Numbered from the stretch's first letter, positions 1-9,002 are shown. The stretch is DNA of 51,890 bases from DASSUC01 sp035649895 (GCA_035649895.1 DASRIS010000134.1:1-51890), one strand, 5' to 3'. Translations and numbers: made by a program. The notes: generated from the sequence alone by a model not told the origin.

Positions 1-1
1 G

Positions 2-775
2 ATGGACCGCGAGAACCTGCTCGCCGCCGTGCGCGACATGCGGGCCGACGCGGTCATGCACCAGCTGACCGCGCTGGGCACCCCGAAAATGCGGGAGCCG
101 ATGCAGGGTACAAACGCCCTGCGTACCACCGGAACCGCCCATCTGCTCGCGGCGGCCCGCGCTGTCGGCGCCCACCGCTTCCTCACCCAGTCGATCGTGC
201 TCGGGTACGGCTACCGGGACCACGGACCGCACGTGGTCACCGAGGACGACCCGTTCGGCGAACCGGAGCCTGGCCCGTTCGGATCCGCGGTCGCGGCCAT
301 CCGCTCCACCGAGGAGCAGGTGTTCTCGGCCGACGAGATGGAGGGCATCGCGCTGCGCTACGGCGGCTTCTACGGCCAGGACAGCTTCACCCGGATGATC
401 ATCAACCTGGTACGCAAGCGCCGGCTGCCGGCGCCCTCGTCCGGCGGGGGGTTCGCCAGCTTCATCTACCTGGAGGACGCCGCCGCGGCGACCGTGGCCG
501 CCCTGGAGAAGGGGCGCGCCGGACAGGCGTACAACATCGTCGACGACGAGCCGGTGCGCTGGGCCGACTACCTGGACGCGATCGCGGCCGAGCTCGGGGT
601 GCGCCGGCCGTGGCGGGTGCCGACCTGGACGCTGCGAGTGATCCCGTACCTCCACACGGTCGTGACCACCTCGATGCGCGTCTCCAACGCCAAGGCCAGG
701 CGCGAGCTGGGCTGGGCTCCAGCGGTGTCGACCTACCGTGAGGGCATCCCGCTGGTGGCGAGACCTGCGTTATAG
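2..775 (+). CDS. NAD-dependent epimerase/dehydratase-like protein, 5' end cut by window edge
   Basis: This is the C-terminal 257 residues of an extended short-chain dehydrogenase (SDR) that acts on nucleotide-sugar or related substrates. The reading frame is open from the first bases of the window and the Rossmann glycine motif expected at the N-terminus is absent, so the true start lies to the left. Visible family features are the TQSIVLGYGY strand around residue 60, a substrate-loop region, and the late ARRELGWAP motif followed by a short helical end, typical of the epimerase family C-terminus. No operon partner is visible before the convergent hydrolase gene at 915. The exact substrate cannot be read from the sequence. 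Confidence 0.75.
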   Translation: MDRENLLAAVRDMRADAVMHQLTALGTPKMREPMQGTNALRTTGTAHLLAAARAVGAHRFLTQSIVLGYGYRDHGPHVVTEDDPFGEPEPGPFGSAVAAIRSTEEQVFSADEMEGIALRYGGFYGQDSFTRMIINLVRKRRLPAPSSGGGFASFIYLEDAAAATVAALEKGRAGQAYNIVDDEPVRWADYLDAIAAELGVRRPWRVPTWTLRVIPYLHTVVTTSMRVSNAKARRELGWAPAVSTYREGIPLVARPAL

Positions 776-914
776 GCCGCCGAGACGGCCGTAGCGCCAG
801 AGTCCCGCTCTGGTTAGTGGGGATATTTGGATGTATGACCGTCCGCGCGCCCGGGACCTCGGCCTACCGTGACGGGGCGCTGATATCCGCCCGATGACCT
901 CTGCCCGCCGGCGC

Positions 915-1937
915 TCAGGCGGAGAGACGCTCCCGGAGAGGCCTGAGCACCGGCCAGGCGCCGTCGGCGGTGTTCGAGATCACGGTGTAGGTGAGGCCGG
1001 GCGCTGGGTCATGCACACTCATGAACGACACCCCGGCGTCGTGCCCGATCAGCATCACCTGGTCACGCGACTCGTGGAGGAAGAACCCCAGCCCGCAGCG
1101 CCTCGGCTCCCCCGGCACGTCATTGTGTGGCCGCACCATCTCAGCCACCCACTTCGCGGGGACGATCTGTCCGGCGAACAGAGTCCGCCAGAAGCTACTC
1201 AGGTCGGCCACGGTGGTATACGCCCCGCCGTCGCCCACGCCGCGCACTGGCAGGTGGAACACGTTACTGCGCCACCGGCCGCCCCCGGCCGGCACGTAGC
1301 CTGTGGCGGTCCGGTCCGGGAGCTCGTCGGAGCGCAGGAACTCGGTGTCGCGCATCCCTGCCGGCTCGCAGACCCGGGTCCGCACCAGGTCGTGGTACGG
1401 CACGCCGCTGGCCCGCTCGGCGATCAGCGCCAGTACCACGTAGCCGCTGTTGCAGTAGGAGAACCGTTCCCCCGGCGGGAACTTGGCGGGGAAGCCATCC
1501 AGGACTGCGAGGTACTGCTCGGCGTCCGCGAGCTCCTGCACCGGAACCGGCATCAGGTAGTCGTTGACGTCCAGGCTGTCGTCGTGCTCGTCGAGATAGT
1601 CGCCGATCCCCGACCGGTGGGCCAGCAGCTGCTCCACCGTCACCCGGTCGTCGATGAGTGGCAGGTCATCCCGCAGCACCGACCGCGCGGTGCTGGACAG
1701 TTCCAGCACTCCCTGCTCGATCAGGCTCACCACCACCAGGGCGGTCAGCCCTTTCGCGCCGCTGGCGATCGCGAACCGGGTGTCCACGGTGTTCGGGATC
1801 TGATGCGCGCGATGGGCCAGGCCGTACGCCCGGGCGAGCTCGACCTTGCCACCCCGGTCCACCGACACCACGCCGGAGAAACTGTGCTCGCCGGCGACCG
1901 CGTCGACCGCCTCGGGCAGGGAGCTTTGGGGGTTCAC
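915..1937 (-). CDS. serine hydrolase, beta-lactamase (class C / PBP-like) family
   Basis: Predicted 340-aa hydrolase of the beta-lactamase/D-alanyl-D-alanine carboxypeptidase fold. From the GTG start at 1937 the catalytic SxxK is S59-G-A-K62 and the second motif is Y161-C-N163. A GHDAG segment near the C-terminus stands in for the third (KTG/HTG) motif. Conserved LLAHRSGI and PAGMRDTEF segments are typical of this family, which includes esterases and peptidases as well as lactamases. No signal peptide or lipobox is visible, so a cytoplasmic esterase-like role is plausible. The frame stays open upstream to 2405 but that extension is arginine-rich and non-conserved in appearance, so I chose the GTG that directly precedes the conserved domain. 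The ribosome-binding site is weak and the start is not certain. Confidence 0.75.
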   Translation of the reverse strand: MNPQSSLPEAVDAVAGEHSFSGVVSVDRGGKVELARAYGLAHRAHQIPNTVDTRFAIASGAKGLTALVVVSLIEQGVLELSSTARSVLRDDLPLIDDRVTVEQLLAHRSGIGDYLDEHDDSLDVNDYLMPVPVQELADAEQYLAVLDGFPAKFPPGERFSYCNSGYVVLALIAERASGVPYHDLVRTRVCEPAGMRDTEFLRSDELPDRTATGYVPAGGGRWRSNVFHLPVRGVGDGGAYTTVADLSSFWRTLFAGQIVPAKWVAEMVRPHNDVPGEPRRCGLGFFLHESRDQVMLIGHDAGVSFMSVHDPAPGLTYTVISNTADGAWPVLRPLRERLSA

Positions 1938-2639
1938 CGGCGCAGTGTATTGCCGCCCGGGCCAGGCCCTCGACCAGATTTGCCCCTGACCGTTCCCGGG
2001 CCGCTGGCGCCGAGCGGCGCCAGATCGCATCCTGCGGTGGGCGCTTGGGACGCCGCTGGTGAGGATCTCCCAGATCTGGTTACGGATCCTGGTCTGTCGG
2101 CCGGATGAGCGCGTGTGGCGGTTGCTCAAGGCTGACCTCCAGCTGGCTTTCGCCCGCGTAGCTGCTTGGACTGTGCCTTGGAGGGTGGCGAGGCGGTCGC
2201 GGACATGGGGGCGTTGGATCGTCACTACATCAGCAGGCTGGAACGCAGTTGTCCGCATTTCACGTGGGCGGTGTTGGCTTGGTCTGCGGTGGCGCAGGGT
2301 GGCGCCGTCGGGCTGAGCGACCGCCGTGACCGTGCCATGACGGCCGCCGATAATCGTGGTGAACCCGGCCACCACATACCGCCCGCCCGGCGGGCGAGGC
2401 CGCATTCACCCAACCTGCCCACGCGATCTGACCGGCTGCCTCAGGTCGGAGGCGGCCGCCGCTGATCGCACAACGCAACGGGGCGCCCGACGGACCCTAT
2501 GGCATCACAACCGGAGGGCAACTTCGCGGCAACCGCACCTCAACGGGTAGTCGATGGAATAAGGAAGCCTTGGTAGTCGCGCGGCTGGGGGCGCATCTCC
2601 ACTATCCGTGACCGATCTTCAGACAAGGAGAGGACACTT
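1938..2639. other. about 700 bp without a supported gene
   Basis: Several overlapping open frames exist on both strands (for example plus 2059-2316 and the upstream extension of the minus-strand hydrolase frame), but none shows a recognisable motif, a good ribosome-binding site or a convincing amino-acid composition. The last 40 bases carry the Shine-Dalgarno sequence of the secreted protein that follows. A decayed gene remnant is possible but I cannot name it. Confidence 0.5.
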
Positions 2640-3101
2640 ATGCTTCGACTATCCCGCTGGCTCGGCGTCACGCTTGGCGTTGCCGTCATCACGGCTCTCG
2701 CCCTGCCCAGTGTGGCCTCGGCCGACGTCCTCCACCGCTTCGCCGCCAGCTCCGGCGACCGTTGCGGGTATGGGTACACATCTGGCCACATGACGTGGTC
2801 ATCGTCGGGCCCCGTGGTCAGCGTGACCGGTTCTGTCGTCGACAACCCGATCGACAGCACGTTCCCTTGCCGCGATGACGGCCGCACCACCGTCGCGCAG
2901 TTCGTCGCGTTCTCGCTCAACGGCGCGGTTGACCGCCAGGCCGTGCGCGCGGACAACAGCGAGCAGGCCTTCGCCTTCCGGTTGGGCACCAGCACCTCAA
3001 CCAGCCGGCTCGCCCATGTGACAGTGCAGGTCTGCCGGTACAGCAGTTCCACCGTTGCGGACTACTGCGGCGAGACCAAGACCTACCGCAACCCTGCCTG
3101 A
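2640..3101 (+). CDS. small secreted four-cysteine protein
   Basis: A 153-aa protein with a clear Sec signal peptide: basic MLRLSR start, hydrophobic core, and cleavage probably after VASA at residue 28. The mature part of about 125 residues has four cysteines (DRCGYG, FPCRDD, VQVCRY, DYCGET), suggesting two disulfides in an extracellular beta-rich domain. The start is well supported by AAGGAGAGG placed about seven bases before the ATG. A 13-bp-stem hairpin directly follows the stop, so the gene is probably monocistronic. I do not recognise the family. Surface or spore-associated or inhibitor-like roles would be guesses. Confidence 0.75.
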   Translation: MLRLSRWLGVTLGVAVITALALPSVASADVLHRFAASSGDRCGYGYTSGHMTWSSSGPVVSVTGSVVDNPIDSTFPCRDDGRTTVAQFVAFSLNGAVDRQAVRADNSEQAFAFRLGTSTSTSRLAHVTVQVCRYSSSTVADYCGETKTYRNPA

Positions 3102-3114
3102 CAACCCCGCTCAT

Positions 3115-3144
3115 GGTGCCAGGTGAGCCCCCTCACCTGGCACC
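3115..3144 (+). terminator. hairpin terminator after the secreted protein
   Basis: A perfect 13-bp inverted repeat, GGTGCCAGGTGAG and its complement, with a four-base CCCC loop, lies 13 bases after the stop codon at 3101. There is no T-tract, as is common for actinobacterial terminators. Confidence 0.7.
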
Positions 3145-3354
3145 ACCCTCGTCCCGATGGCTGTGCGGGGTTCCCAGTCCCCGTAAGCGTGGCAGCGTTG
3201 CTGCCGCACCTCACGGATCTGTGCATGGCCCGGCTGTCTGTCAAGGGCACGGGGTACGGTCATCGTGGCTGATGGCCTGTGACACCGGGTAGGTCGACCC
3301 GCTCGGTCGCTGCCCCGCCTGCGATGTCCACCAGCTCCATCGTGGGCCCACCCG

Positions 3355-3804
3355 CTAGCCTCGCCACCGTTGCTCGTCGTACCAGCCGACGGGCTGTGTC
3401 CCGGCGGTCATGAAGGCCACGGCTCGACCAGTGGTCAGGTCCACAATGGGCGATGGCACCGCCGGCTGGGTCATCAGACCCGACGTGTCGGCGAACAGGT
3501 ACCGCCGCGACGGCGAGTACGCGTCCGCCCCGCGAACCATGCCGGCCCGGATCTCGATGCGGGGGCCCATGCTCGCGTCCGGGTTGATGCACTGGAGCAC
3601 GCTCTCGTCCCGCAGCAGCGCGAGGTAGCGCCGCGAGTCGGCGGCCCACCCGACCGCGCCGCCGATGATGTCGACCGTGACAGGGGTGTCGGTGGTCCGC
3701 CCGGTGGCGATGTCGTAGCGGTGGGCCGTGAACGCCACCACCCCGGTGGCCTTGCTGATCGACGTCAGCAGCAGCGCCGAGCCGTCCGATGACCACGGTC
3801 CGTT
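3355..3804 (-). pseudogene. remnant of a WD40/TolB-like beta-propeller protein
   Basis: The minus-strand frame encodes about 150 residues with propeller-blade features: a GPWSSDGSALLL strand, AHRYDIATGRTTD, GWAADSRRYLALL, YSPSRRYLFAD, and a final GWYDEQRWRG. Blades of this SxDG / TG type belong to secreted or membrane-attached propeller proteins in actinomycetes. The stop is intact at 3355, but the frame loses similarity to a propeller at about 3805 and meets a stop codon at 3826-3828 with no start. The N-terminal majority of the gene is therefore missing. The break coincides with the truncated 5' end of the oppositely oriented nuclease remnant, so it is a recombination scar. A GTG at 3741 could in principle give a 128-aa product, but this is unlikely to be functional. 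Confidence 0.65.
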
Positions 3805-4603
3805 GGGGGTGGCGGTGCCGGAGTTTCATAAGGCCCGGTTATCGGCGGGTGACCTGACGGACGTGGTTCCCACGGAGTACCGGGCTGATGCGGTGGTGAC
3901 GTTGGATGTTGCTGATACCCCGGTGTTCGCTGTGGTGGTCGAGGTGCAGCTGCGGGCTGATGCGCGCAAGCGGCGTACGTGGCCGGTGTATGTGACGACC
4001 GTTTATGCGCGGCTGGGGTGTCCGGTGGTGCTGCTGGTGGTCTGCCCGGACCCCTACGGTGGCCGCCTGGTGTGCCGCGCCGGTCGTGATAGATGACCGG
4101 GGTCTGGTGCTGCGGCCGGTAGGGCTGGGGCCGTGGCAGGTGCCGGTGGTGACCGACGCCGACGTGGCCGCCGCCATCCGGAGCTGGCAGTGCTGTCGGC
4201 GCTGGCGCACGGCGGCCGGGAGAACCCCTCTGCGGTGTTTGATGCGTTCTTCGCCGCGCTCGATGTAATTGATCATGACCATGCAAACTTGTGCACTGAC
4301 CTGGTACTGGCGGTGCTACCGGCGGCGGCCCGGGTCTTGCTGGAGGAGCTCATGACTACCGCGACGCACCAGTACCAGAGCGACTTCGCCCGCCGCTACT
4401 TCAGCCAGGGCGAGGCCGAGGGTGAGGCGAGGGGCCAAGCCAAGGGTGAGGCCAGGGCGTTGCTGGCGATCCTCGATGCCCGAGGCATCCATGTCCCAGA
4501 CGACGTCCACGCCGACATCGCGGCCTGCACCGACATCGCGCAGCTGGAGCCGTGGATCCGCCGGGCCGCCACCGCGGACAAGATCCAGGACGTACTTGAC
4601 TGA
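3805..4603 (+). pseudogene. broken Rpn-like (PD-(D/E)XK, transposase_31-like) nuclease gene
   Basis: Three reading-frame segments join to give most of an actinobacterial Rpn-type protein. Frame 2 runs from about 3805 (VPEFHKARLSAGDLTDVVPTEY, nuclease-like D plus E-V-Q in VVVEVQLRAD, then RKRRTWPVYVTT). Frame 3 runs from about 4059 to 4172 (VAAWCAAPVVIDD, QVPVVTDADVAAA). Frame 2 resumes from about 4175 to the stop at 4603 (HPELAVLSALAHGG, LDVIDHDHANL, GEAEGEARGQAKGEA). Two opposite one-base shifts, near 4056 and 4173, break the gene, and the first ~30 codons are missing at the junction with the propeller remnant. Rpn proteins are recombination-promoting nucleases. This copy should be inactive unless the shifts are sequencing errors, and even then it lacks its start. 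Confidence 0.7.
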
Positions 4604-4647
4604 GTGTCGTTCAGCCCCGCCTGTGCAGGTACCGCATGATTTTGGCG

Positions 4648-4671
4648 AAGGGCACCCATAGGGTGCCCTTT
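4648..4671. terminator. bidirectional hairpin terminator
   Basis: A perfect 10-bp inverted repeat (AAGGGCACCC, loop ATA, GGGTGCCCTT) sits between the convergent ends of the Rpn remnant (4603) and the TIGR02611 gene (4705). The A/T ends of the stem give short T runs in both directions. Confidence 0.75.
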
Positions 4672-4704
4672 CCGCTACTCGGGGTCTTCCTTTGGTGGTC
4701 GTGG

Positions 4705-5253
4705 TCAGTGTGTGGCGAGGTAGTGCAGGATCCCTGCCACCAGGTCGATCCCGACGCTGTACTTCAGCGACAGCCACACCATGAAGGACACGAAGACCAT
4801 CCCGGCCGCGCCCAGCGCCAGCCGCGCCGCTACGCTCTGCCGGCGGATCCACCAGGTCCAGCGGCTGATCTGGGTGCGGGTAAAGCGCAGCAGGTGCTTT
4901 GCCCACGCGAACTCGATCGCCCAGACGGCCAGCCCCAGGATCACGATGCCCCAGCCGGGCCCGGGCAGCGGGATCAGCACGATCCCGATAGCGACGATGA
5001 GGCCGCCCACCACCGCCACCGCGATCTTGAGCGCGATGCGGCCGGTCGGGTTCGCCCGGATCAGCTGGAGCGTGGCGCGCAGACGCATCCGCCAGGCAGG
5101 CCACGGGCGGACCGGTCGCCCCACCGCGACCGGCGGCCCGCCGCGCAGTACCGCCGCAGGGGGGTCGGAGTCCATCTCGTCCGCCGGTTCCGCTCCACCG
5201 GCGGCGGACAGCTCCACCGCGGTCGGCTCGTTCACGTGCTCCCTGCCGCTCAT
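4705..5253 (-). CDS. TIGR02611-family membrane protein
   Basis: A 182-aa protein when started at the ATG at 5253, which has GGGGG just upstream; the open frame extends to 5349 without support. The N-terminal 65 residues are acidic and disordered. The remainder has the actinobacterial TIGR02611 pattern: a basic TGRIALKIAVA segment, a long hydrophobic stretch with IPLPGPGWGIVILGLA, a WAKHLLRFT loop, and a third hydrophobic segment near the C-terminus. The PLPGPGW motif between two membrane helices is the best family marker. Function is unknown; these are small integral membrane proteins. It is convergent with the Rpn remnant and divergent from the SsgA-like gene, sharing a 286-bp upstream region with it. 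Confidence 0.75.
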   Translation of the reverse strand: MSGREHVNEPTAVELSAAGGAEPADEMDSDPPAAVLRGGPPVAVGRPVRPWPAWRMRLRATLQLIRANPTGRIALKIAVAVVGGLIVAIGIVLIPLPGPGWGIVILGLAVWAIEFAWAKHLLRFTRTQISRWTWWIRRQSVAARLALGAAGMVFVSFMVWLSLKYSVGIDLVAGILHYLATH

Positions 5254-5404
5254 CTCACCCCCACGTCCGCATCCCGTTACTGATGCGGACGATCGGACGT
5301 TACCCGATTGGGACGGTTGCGCCAGGGGCGGAGGCGCCGCCGGAGACACCCAGCGGCAGGGATGGGAGGCCTCCGCAAACCGGCCCCCAACACCAAGCTA
5401 CAAC

Positions 5405-5455
5405 CAGTACGTTAAAGAAGATTTACAACATTACGAGTATGCCGAATGCGATGAT
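5405..5455. promoter_or_regulatory. AT-rich stretch upstream of the SsgA-like gene
   Basis: About 50 bases (GTTAAAGAAGATTTACAACA and neighbours) are conspicuously AT-rich against the surrounding high-GC DNA and lie 85-135 bases before the SsgA-like start. This is the likeliest promoter location for that gene, although no clean -35/-10 pair can be assigned. Confidence 0.35.
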
Positions 5456-5539
5456 GCGGTGCCGCGTAACTATGAGAGAGTCGGCGCGGCGCAAGCCGGG
5501 GCAGCGCTAGGGAAGCTCGTCCTACGGGGGGAATGTGCC

Positions 5540-5971
5540 ATGAGTGTGATCCGACCGCCAACCGTACGTCTCACAACGTCGCTGCGGCTGGTCGCACCGG
5601 ACGCGACGGCGTTGCCAATACCGGTCAGCCTGCGCTACGACCCAGCGGACCCGTACGCGGTTCAGGTCCTCTTCCACCCACCCTTGCCTGGCGAGGAGCC
5701 GGTCAGCTGGTCCTTCGCCCGGGAGCTGATGGCGACCGGCCTGGTCGAGCCGGCCGGCCTGGGCGACGTACGGCTGTGGCCGTGCACCTCCCCCGGCCGT
5801 AGCCTCGTCGCGCTCGCGCTGTCGTCACCGGATGGACGCGCGCTCTTCGAGGTGCCGCGCAGCGTCCTCGTCCGGTTCCTGGCCCGGTCCTATGCGCTGG
5901 TCCCGCTCGGACATGAGGCCGAGCACCTGGACATCGACGGTGCTGTGCACCGGCTGCTCGCCCCGCGCTGA
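5540..5971 (+). CDS. SsgA-like sporulation/cell-division regulator
   Basis: A 143-aa member of the SsgA-like (SALP) family, actinomycete-specific proteins that control septum placement, peptidoglycan maintenance and autolysis during sporulation. Matching features are the N-terminal beta-rich half (LRYDPADPYAVQVLFHP), the middle VSWSFARELMATGL segment, DVRLWPC, and the FEVPRSVLVRFLARSYALVPLG helix near the end, all in family order and at normal family length. The ATG at 5540 follows a purine-rich GGGGGGA. The long open frame upstream (from 4781) is antisense to the TIGR02611 gene and is not coding. Its presence implies a morphologically complex, probably sporulating, host. Confidence 0.85.
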   Translation: MSVIRPPTVRLTTSLRLVAPDATALPIPVSLRYDPADPYAVQVLFHPPLPGEEPVSWSFARELMATGLVEPAGLGDVRLWPCTSPGRSLVALALSSPDGRALFEVPRSVLVRFLARSYALVPLGHEAEHLDIDGAVHRLLAPR

Positions 5972-6017
5972 CGGGAGCGCCCTGCGCTGACCGGGCGGAC
6001 CCCGGCCAGCTGCCCGC

Positions 6018-6791
6018 TCAGCCGTGTGTGGAGAGGCCGCCGTCGACCGGGATGACCGCCCCGGTGAGGTACGACCCGGCGCGGGAGGCGAGGAAGATCG
6101 CCGTACCCGCCATGTCGTCCGGGCGCCCGATCCGGCCCAGCGGGACCCCCTGCTCGACGGCTGACCGCGTCGCCGGGTCGTCGAGCGCGAACGCCATCAT
6201 CTTGCTCTCGAACGGACCGGGCGCGATGGCGTTCACCGTGATGTGCTCGCCCGCGAGAGTGTGCGCCAGCTGCCGGGTCAGCATGTGTACGGCGGCCTTG
6301 CTCGCTGCGTACGCATAGTTCTCCATGGCCGGCACGCGGATGCCGTCGACCGAGCCGACCACGATGACCCGGGCCGGGTCCTCCGCCGACGCAGCGGCCC
6401 GCAGCGCCGGCAGCAGGCCGACGGTGAGCCGGAAGACGCTCTTGACGTTGACCGACCACAGCTTGTCGAACGCTGCGTCCGGGTAGTCGTCAAGCGGCGC
6501 GCCCCAGGTGGCTCCGGCGTTGTTGACCAGCACGTCCAGCCGGGGAGCGGCAGCTCGGACAGCACCGGCCAGCTCGTCCGCCCCGGCCGTTGTGGACAGG
6601 TCTGCGGGGAGCGCGGTGCACTCCCCCACCGTGCTCAGCTCGGCCGCCACCTTCTCGCACACGTCGGCCTTGCGGGAGGAGATGATCACCCGGGCGCCGG
6701 CCGCCACGAACCCGCGGGCGACCATCAGCCCGATCCCCCGCGAGCCGCCGGTCACCAGCGCGGTCTTGCCCGCCACCGAGAACAGCTCCAC
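6018..6791 (-). CDS. SDR-family NAD(P)-dependent oxidoreductase
   Basis: A 257-aa classical short-chain dehydrogenase/reductase. All hallmarks are present in order: cofactor motif TGGSRGIG at about residue 14, a basic SSRK stretch after the second beta strand that favours NADP(H), NNAG at about 90, the catalytic serine in VVGSVDG, YAYAASK carrying the catalytic Tyr and Lys, and the IAPGPFESKM and SYLTGAVIPVDGG C-terminal segments. The length is normal. The substrate is unknown; 3-oxoacyl-ACP reductase-like and sugar/steroid dehydrogenase activities are common in this branch. It lies 24 bases downstream of the GGDEF/EAL gene on the same strand and could be cotranscribed with it, though no functional link is obvious. 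Confidence 0.85.
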   Translation of the reverse strand: MELFSVAGKTALVTGGSRGIGLMVARGFVAAGARVIISSRKADVCEKVAAELSTVGECTALPADLSTTAGADELAGAVRAAAPRLDVLVNNAGATWGAPLDDYPDAAFDKLWSVNVKSVFRLTVGLLPALRAAASAEDPARVIVVGSVDGIRVPAMENYAYAASKAAVHMLTRQLAHTLAGEHITVNAIAPGPFESKMMAFALDDPATRSAVEQGVPLGRIGRPDDMAGTAIFLASRAGSYLTGAVIPVDGGLSTHG

Positions 6792-6815
6792 GCGCGCTCC
6801 TCCTTCCAGCCGCGG

Positions 6816-9002
6816 TCAGCCCGGTGGTCCACCGTCGCCGGGCTGGTCACCGGTGCGGGCCGCGAGCCGCTCGACCACCTCGGCCGGCCCCGGCCGCCCG
6901 AAGTGCCAGCCTTGGGCCAGGTCGCAGCCGAGCGCGGCGAGCCGGGCCGCCTGCGCGGCGTTCTCCACGCCCTCGGCGGTCACTGTCAGGTCGAGGGTGT
7001 GCGCGAGGCTCACCACCGTGGCGACCACGCCCTCGTCGACCCGGTCCGGGGTGGCCGCCCGGACGCCGGCCATCAGCGCGCCGGCCAGCTTCAGCCCGTG
7101 CAGCGGCAGGTGGCGCAGCTGTGCCAGGTTGGAGTAGCCGATCCCGAAGTCGTCGATTGCGACGCGCACCCCGAGGTCGGCCAGTGCCTGGAGGATGACC
7201 CGTGGCGGCGTGCACGCCTGCATCACGGCCGTCTCGGTGAGCTCCAGCTGGAGGCCGTCCGGGCGCAGCCCGGTCTCGTCCAGCGCCTGCGTGACGTCCT
7301 CCAGCAGCCCGGGGTCGGCGCACTGCCGGGCGGACAGGTTCACGCTGACGAACGGCGGGTCCGCCAGGCGCTGCTGCCACTGCGCGGCCTGTGTGCAGGC
7401 CTGCCGCAGGACCCACCGCCCGAGCGGCACGATCAGCCCGGTCTGCTCGGCGGCCGGCACGAACGTGTTCGGAGACAGGGTGCCCAGCTCCGGGTGGTGC
7501 CAGCGCAGCAGGGCCTCGGCGCCGCGGACGCCGGCCGGGGCCCGCGCCGCGCCCGCCCGGGGAAGCGCCACGATCGGCTGGTACTCGACGGTGAGCTCGC
7601 CGGCCTCCAGTGCGGCCGGCAGCCGCCCGGTGAGCGCGTACCGCAGCTGCTGGTGCGCGCTGCGCTCGGCGTCGAACAGCGCCCACCGGTCCCGCCCGTC
7701 GGCCTTGGCCCAGTAGAGGGTGGTGTCGGCCGCGCGGAGGATCTCCTCGGGGTCGGCGCCGAGTGCGGGCTGCTCGACGATGCCGATGCTGGCCGAGACA
7801 TTCAGGTGATGTCCGTCGATATTTATGGCGGGCCGGAGTGCGGCGAGCATCGCCTCGGCCAGAGCGACCGGCCGCTCCGGCCCGTTTGTGCCGCAGAGGA
7901 TGACCACGAACTCGTCGCCGCCCACCCGGGCGATGAAGTGGCCGGCGTCGCGTACGCAGGCGTGCAGCCGGTCGGCCACCGCGACGAGCAGCTGGTCGCC
8001 GAGGCCGTGGCCGAGCGTGTCGTTGACCATCTTGAACTCGTCGAGGTCGAGGAAGCACAGGCCGAGCCGGCACTGCGGGGTGGCTCGGCCGAGCAGCTCG
8101 GCCAGGTGCTGCCACAGCAGGGTCCGGTTGGGCAGCCCGGTAAGCGGGTCGTGGTGCGCCTGGTGGTGCAGCTCGTCCTGGAGCCGGTGGCGTTCGGTGA
8201 CATCCTCGGCCATCGCCACGAGGTACCCGGGCCCGCCGCCCGCCGTACGGGCCAGCGAGACGGTGAGCATCACCCAGCCCACCCGGCCGTCGGCGCGGCG
8301 GAACCGCCGCTCCACCCGGACCTGCTCACCGTCCCCTTCGCTCAGCCACTCCTGCGTCGCGGCCTGGATCGTCGCCACGTCGTCGGGGTGGAAGAAGTCG
8401 AACGCGCTGCGCCCGAGCAGGTCGCCGGCTTCCGCGCCGAGCATCCGGGCCAGTGCCGGGTTGACGTCGACGAGGTTGCCGTCGAGGTCGCCGATGGCGA
8501 TCGCGACACCGGCCGCGTCGAACGTCGCCCGTAGCCGCGCGGCGCTCTCGCGGTGGGACCGCTCCGCGGCGCGTACCGCGTTGAGCGCGGCGAGCCGGAC
8601 CCGCTCCTGCTCAAGCACTGTCCGCTCCCGCACGGCCCGGGTGAACCCGCCGGCCACCGCGCCGAGCAGTGCCGCCATCCGCCCGCTCAGGCGGTGCTCG
8701 CCGCCGCCGACGACCGCGGGCAGCTCGGCCAGCACCGCCACCGTCCGGTGCAGGGCCGCCTCGCTGGTCAGCCGCGCGGACACCAGCGCCGCACCCACCT
8801 CGTACCCGGGCTCGTCGCAGAACGGGTCGGCGACCAGCGCAGCGGCCAGCCGGTGCAGCTGCGTGGCGAGGAGATCTACCAGGTCCGGACCGCTGAGCGC
8901 GACGAAGCTGGTCTGCCGCACGGCGCTCGCCCACCGGTCTGCCAGGCCAGCCAGGTCACGGTCGGCCTCGGCAAGATCCCGACTCCCCATCGGCAAGACC
9001 AT
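6816..9002 (-). CDS. PAS-GGDEF-EAL bifunctional-type cyclic-di-GMP protein
   Basis: A roughly 728-residue soluble protein that should make and/or break cyclic di-GMP. Approximate layout, numbered from the GTG one codon upstream (9005): an N-terminal helical region 1-155, a PAS domain about 158-272 (NLVDVNPALARMLG, FFHPDDV), a GGDEF domain 280-445 with an intact GGDEF at 362-366, and an EAL domain 465-720 with E497-A-L, VNLSAR, ELTE and IDDFG. The inhibitory I-site RxxD before GGDEF is absent. In the EAL domain the usual KxD after IDDFGxGYS is LKLA here, so the catalytic Asp appears replaced by Ala and phosphodiesterase activity is doubtful. No membrane segment is seen. AGAGGA precedes the ATG at 9002; the GTG at 9005 is an alternative start. 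Confidence 0.9.
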   Translation of the reverse strand: MVLPMGSRDLAEADRDLAGLADRWASAVRQTSFVALSGPDLVDLLATQLHRLAAALVADPFCDEPGYEVGAALVSARLTSEAALHRTVAVLAELPAVVGGGEHRLSGRMAALLGAVAGGFTRAVRERTVLEQERVRLAALNAVRAAERSHRESAARLRATFDAAGVAIAIGDLDGNLVDVNPALARMLGAEAGDLLGRSAFDFFHPDDVATIQAATQEWLSEGDGEQVRVERRFRRADGRVGWVMLTVSLARTAGGGPGYLVAMAEDVTERHRLQDELHHQAHHDPLTGLPNRTLLWQHLAELLGRATPQCRLGLCFLDLDEFKMVNDTLGHGLGDQLLVAVADRLHACVRDAGHFIARVGGDEFVVILCGTNGPERPVALAEAMLAALRPAINIDGHHLNVSASIGIVEQPALGADPEEILRAADTTLYWAKADGRDRWALFDAERSAHQQLRYALTGRLPAALEAGELTVEYQPIVALPRAGAARAPAGVRGAEALLRWHHPELGTLSPNTFVPAAEQTGLIVPLGRWVLRQACTQAAQWQQRLADPPFVSVNLSARQCADPGLLEDVTQALDETGLRPDGLQLELTETAVMQACTPPRVILQALADLGVRVAIDDFGIGYSNLAQLRHLPLHGLKLAGALMAGVRAATPDRVDEGVVATVVSLAHTLDLTVTAEGVENAAQAARLAALGCDLAQGWHFGRPGPAEVVERLAARTGDQPGDGGPPG

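Noticed and set aside
2059..2465. Small plus-strand genes in the 1938-2639 gap
   Set aside because: Trp/Arg-rich overlapping frames without ribosome-binding sites or motifs; likely noise or old decay.
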